Source: Clostridiales bacterium DTU092 (GTDB lineage Bacteria; Bacillota; Clostridia; Caldicoprobacterales; Caldicoprobacteraceae). From it: 6,446 bases of DNA. A program made the position numbers and the translations under genes. This document shows positions 4,892 to 6,446 of this stretch, one piece after another. Numbering within the stretch: position 1 is the first letter of the stretch; each line of letters opens with the position of its first letter. Under the pieces are notes generated by a model. It searched no databases, was not told the origin of the DNA, and saw only the letters and a program-made list of their open reading frames with translations. The stretch is from the NCBI GenBank assembly GCA_001513505.1, contig LFTM01000267.1, positions 1 through 6,446 on the forward strand. The letters are read 5' to 3'.

Positions 4892-6184
4892 CTATATATC
4901 TTTTCTTAATTGATCCAATACCTTTTTTATATTTGCCTCCCAGCCCGATTCTTTGGGTTCATAATATTTGATCCCTCTAAGCTCATGAGGCAGATACTGC
5001 TGTATTGCCCTTGCCCCCGGGTAATCATGTGAGTATTTGTATCCTTTACCATGCCCCAGTTCTTTGGCACCTTTGTAGCTCGAATCTCTTAAGTTTATGG
5101 GTACGTTTCCAACATTTTTTGTGCGAACATCCTCCAGTGCTTTTTCAATACCTACATAAGCCGAATTGGATTTTGGTGAACATGCAACGAACAAGGCTGC
5201 CATAGCCAGAATGATCCTTCCCTCCGGCCAGCCTACACGTTCCACTGCCTGGGCAGCTGCCACTGCAACCTGTAAAGCTGCCGGATTAGCCAGACCTACA
5301 TCTTCAGCGGCAGCGATAATAATACGTCTGGCAATGAATTCGGGCTTCTCTCCTGATTCCACCAGCCTGGCCAGCCAATGCAGTACGGCATCGGGTTCCA
5401 TATAATTCCTCATGCTTTTGATAAATGCGCTTATAACATCATAGTGGTTATCTCCATCTTTATCGTATTTAATAGCTTTTTGCTGTATACAGTCCTGAGC
5501 AACCCCCAAATCGACATGAATTATTCCCTCTTCATCCGGTGGTGTGGTCAAAACTGCAAGCTCAAGGGCGTTCATAGCCACACGTGCGTCACCATCGGAT
5601 AATCGGATAATATGGTCCACAGCTTCATCGGTTATTTTTACTGAATAGTTTCCCAAACCACGCTCTTTGTCCTCAAGGCATCTGTCAATGATAAGCCGTA
5701 TTTCATCCCATGACAATGGTTCAAACTTAAATATCGTGGACCTTGATAAAAGCGCCTTGTTTACTTCAAAATAAGGATTTTCCGTTGTAGCACCAATGAG
5801 TATTATCGTCCCATCTTCTACATAGGGCAGCAGAACATCCTGCTGTCCTTTGTTCAAACGGTGAATCTCATCATAAAACAGTATTACACGACCTTTGGGA
5901 TTTAATAAATAATTTTTCGCCTCTTCTGCAGTTTCACGGATTTCTTTAACACCTGTTGTTGTAGCATTCAGTTTTTTAAAAGGATATTTTGTCTCCCTGG
6001 AGATAATATGGGCCAACGTAGTCTTTCCGGTCCCGGGAGGTCCATAGAAAATCACTGAAGACAATCGATCGCTTTTTATAGCTCTATACAACAGTTTATT
6101 CTTTCCTATAATGTGCTGCTGACCGACAAATTCTTCCAGAGTATTTGGACGCATTCTTGCAGCCAGCGGCATGTTTCTTTCCAT
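4892..6184 (-). CDS. rarA: Replication-associated recombination protein RarA (MgsA/WRNIP1-like AAA+ ATPase)
   Basis: RarA is a conserved clamp-loader-like AAA+ ATPase that acts at stalled or blocked replication forks with single-strand DNA-binding protein. Numbered from the chosen start, Walker A is GPPGTGKTT at 48-56 and Walker B is ILFYDEIHR with Asp105 and Glu106. Sensor 1 is GATTEN at 131-136, and LLSRS carries the probable arginine finger Arg148. The C-terminal half has the MgsA-type tetramerisation region, with the HGKGYKYSHDYPGA stretch diagnostic of the family. I prefer the ATG at 6184 (430 residues, MERNMPLAARMRP) because an AAGGG at 6195-6199 is about 10 bases upstream. The in-frame ATGs at 6193 and 6190 are too close to it, though they would add only 3 or 2 residues. 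No promoter could be assigned confidently. The gene follows glyA at a short distance and is common next to Rrf2-iscS loci in Clostridia. Confidence 0.96.
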   Translation of the reverse strand: MERNMPLAARMRPNTLEEFVGQQHIIGKNKLLYRAIKSDRLSSVIFYGPPGTGKTTLAHIISRETKYPFKKLNATTTGVKEIRETAEEAKNYLLNPKGRVILFYDEIHRLNKGQQDVLLPYVEDGTIILIGATTENPYFEVNKALLSRSTIFKFEPLSWDEIRLIIDRCLEDKERGLGNYSVKITDEAVDHIIRLSDGDARVAMNALELAVLTTPPDEEGIIHVDLGVAQDCIQQKAIKYDKDGDNHYDVISAFIKSMRNYMEPDAVLHWLARLVESGEKPEFIARRIIIAAAEDVGLANPAALQVAVAAAQAVERVGWPEGRIILAMAALFVACSPKSNSAYVGIEKALEDVRTKNVGNVPINLRDSSYKGAKELGHGKGYKYSHDYPGARAIQQYLPHELRGIKYYEPKESGWEANIKKVLDQLRKDI

Positions 6185-6220
6185 CTGCATCATTCCCTTA
6201 TATCGTGTTTTTGCATTATG

Positions 6221-6251
6221 TAAAAGGATGACCTTTCAAGTCATCCTTTTA
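6221..6251 (-). terminator. Probable terminator hairpin at the end of glyA
   Basis: A 12-bp perfect inverted repeat (6221-6232 with 6240-6251) encloses a 7-base loop. On the minus strand its 3' arm ends CATCCTTTTA, supplying a short U-tract within the stem. The downstream sequence is not T-rich, so this is a modest terminator and rarA may receive some readthrough. The 5' arm begins with the TAA stop codon of glyA (6251-6249). Confidence 0.65.
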
Positions 6252-6446
6252 TCTTATAACTCCTTCATTGTACAGTGGGAAATTATTACACAGGCTATCC
6301 ACAATAGAAATAACCTGTTCACAGTTTGCTTCAGGATCCGATATAGCAAGCGAAATAGCTTTTGCAATCTGATACATTTCATTTTCACCCATTCCCCGGG
6401 TTGTAACAGCCGGTGTACCGATTCGTATTCCGCTGGTGACAAACGG
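6249..6446 (-). CDS. glyA: Serine hydroxymethyltransferase, C-terminal fragment (starts outside the window)
   Basis: The last 65 codons are present in the frame that begins exactly at 6446, ending with TAA at 6251-6249. They read PFVTSGIRIGTPAVTTRGMG onward, the highly conserved GlyA C-terminal signature SGIRIGTPAxTTRG, whose Arg binds the substrate carboxylate. The fragment ends in a helical tail of normal character. GlyA is a cytoplasmic PLP enzyme that interconverts serine plus tetrahydrofolate with glycine plus 5,10-methylenetetrahydrofolate. The PLP lysine and the N-terminal domain lie beyond the window edge. It is in the same orientation as the rest and is separated from rarA by a hairpin. 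Confidence 0.95.
   Translation of the reverse strand, partial: PFVTSGIRIGTPAVTTRGMGENEMYQIAKAISLAISDPEANCEQVISIVDSLCNNFPLYNEGVIR

Noticed and set aside
6194..6248. A rarA promoter with TTGAAA (6239-6234) as -35
   Set aside because: No acceptable -10 hexamer occurs at 16-18 bases, and the -35 would lie in the loop of the glyA terminator.
6254..6442. A 62-codon minus-strand reading frame starting at 6442
   Set aside because: It is out of frame with the conserved glyA C-terminus (SGIRIGTPAVTTRG), lacks a ribosome binding site and its translation resembles nothing.

Overview
The window looks like ordinary chromosomal DNA from a Gram-positive anaerobe of the Clostridia (Bacillota). The basis is the fairly AT-rich composition, strong AGGAGG-type ribosome binding sites, a T-box riboswitch, and the gene order rarA, Rrf2 regulator, cysteine desulfurase, IscU-like scaffold, mnmA. 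I cannot name a genus. All supported genes lie on the minus strand, so transcription runs from high to low coordinates. No mobile element, CRISPR array, RNA-coding gene (rRNA/tRNA) or phage gene was seen.

In transcription order, the window opens at its right edge with the last 65 codons of glyA (serine hydroxymethyltransferase), which ends in a hairpin that probably terminates it. Next is rarA, a replication-associated AAA+ ATPase, followed by about 150 bases holding a sigma-A-like promoter and a dyad operator. These serve a four-gene sulfur-mobilisation operon: an IscR-like Rrf2 regulator, cysteine desulfurase iscS, Fe-S scaffold iscU and tRNA 2-thiouridylase mnmA. Inside it, iscS and iscU overlap by 8 bases and mnmA starts 8 bases after the iscU stop. 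A second 22-bp dyad lies in the 92-base gap between the regulator and iscS.

Downstream of mnmA a second transcription unit starts from a near-consensus promoter (TTGACA, 17 bases, TAAAAT). Its leader of about 270 bases is a T-box riboswitch that can be read in detail. The specifier is UCC (Ser), the acceptor-binding bulge is UGGC (matching a tRNA with discriminator G, as in bacterial tRNA-Ser), and mutually exclusive antiterminator and terminator helices are present. It controls a class V aminotransferase and then serA, whose first 16 codons reach the left edge. The leader and the serA partner suggest the aminotransferase acts in serine synthesis, probably in place of SerC.

Functionally, SerA and the aminotransferase make (phospho)serine when charged tRNA-Ser is scarce, and GlyA interconverts serine and glycine. 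Serine is also the carbon precursor of cysteine, whose sulfur IscS mobilises for IscU (Fe-S clusters) and MnmA (tRNA wobble s2U34). I found no clearly undescribed system. The most interesting points are the regulatory elements and an IscR-like protein that keeps three cysteines but has Arg where the E. coli protein has its His ligand.
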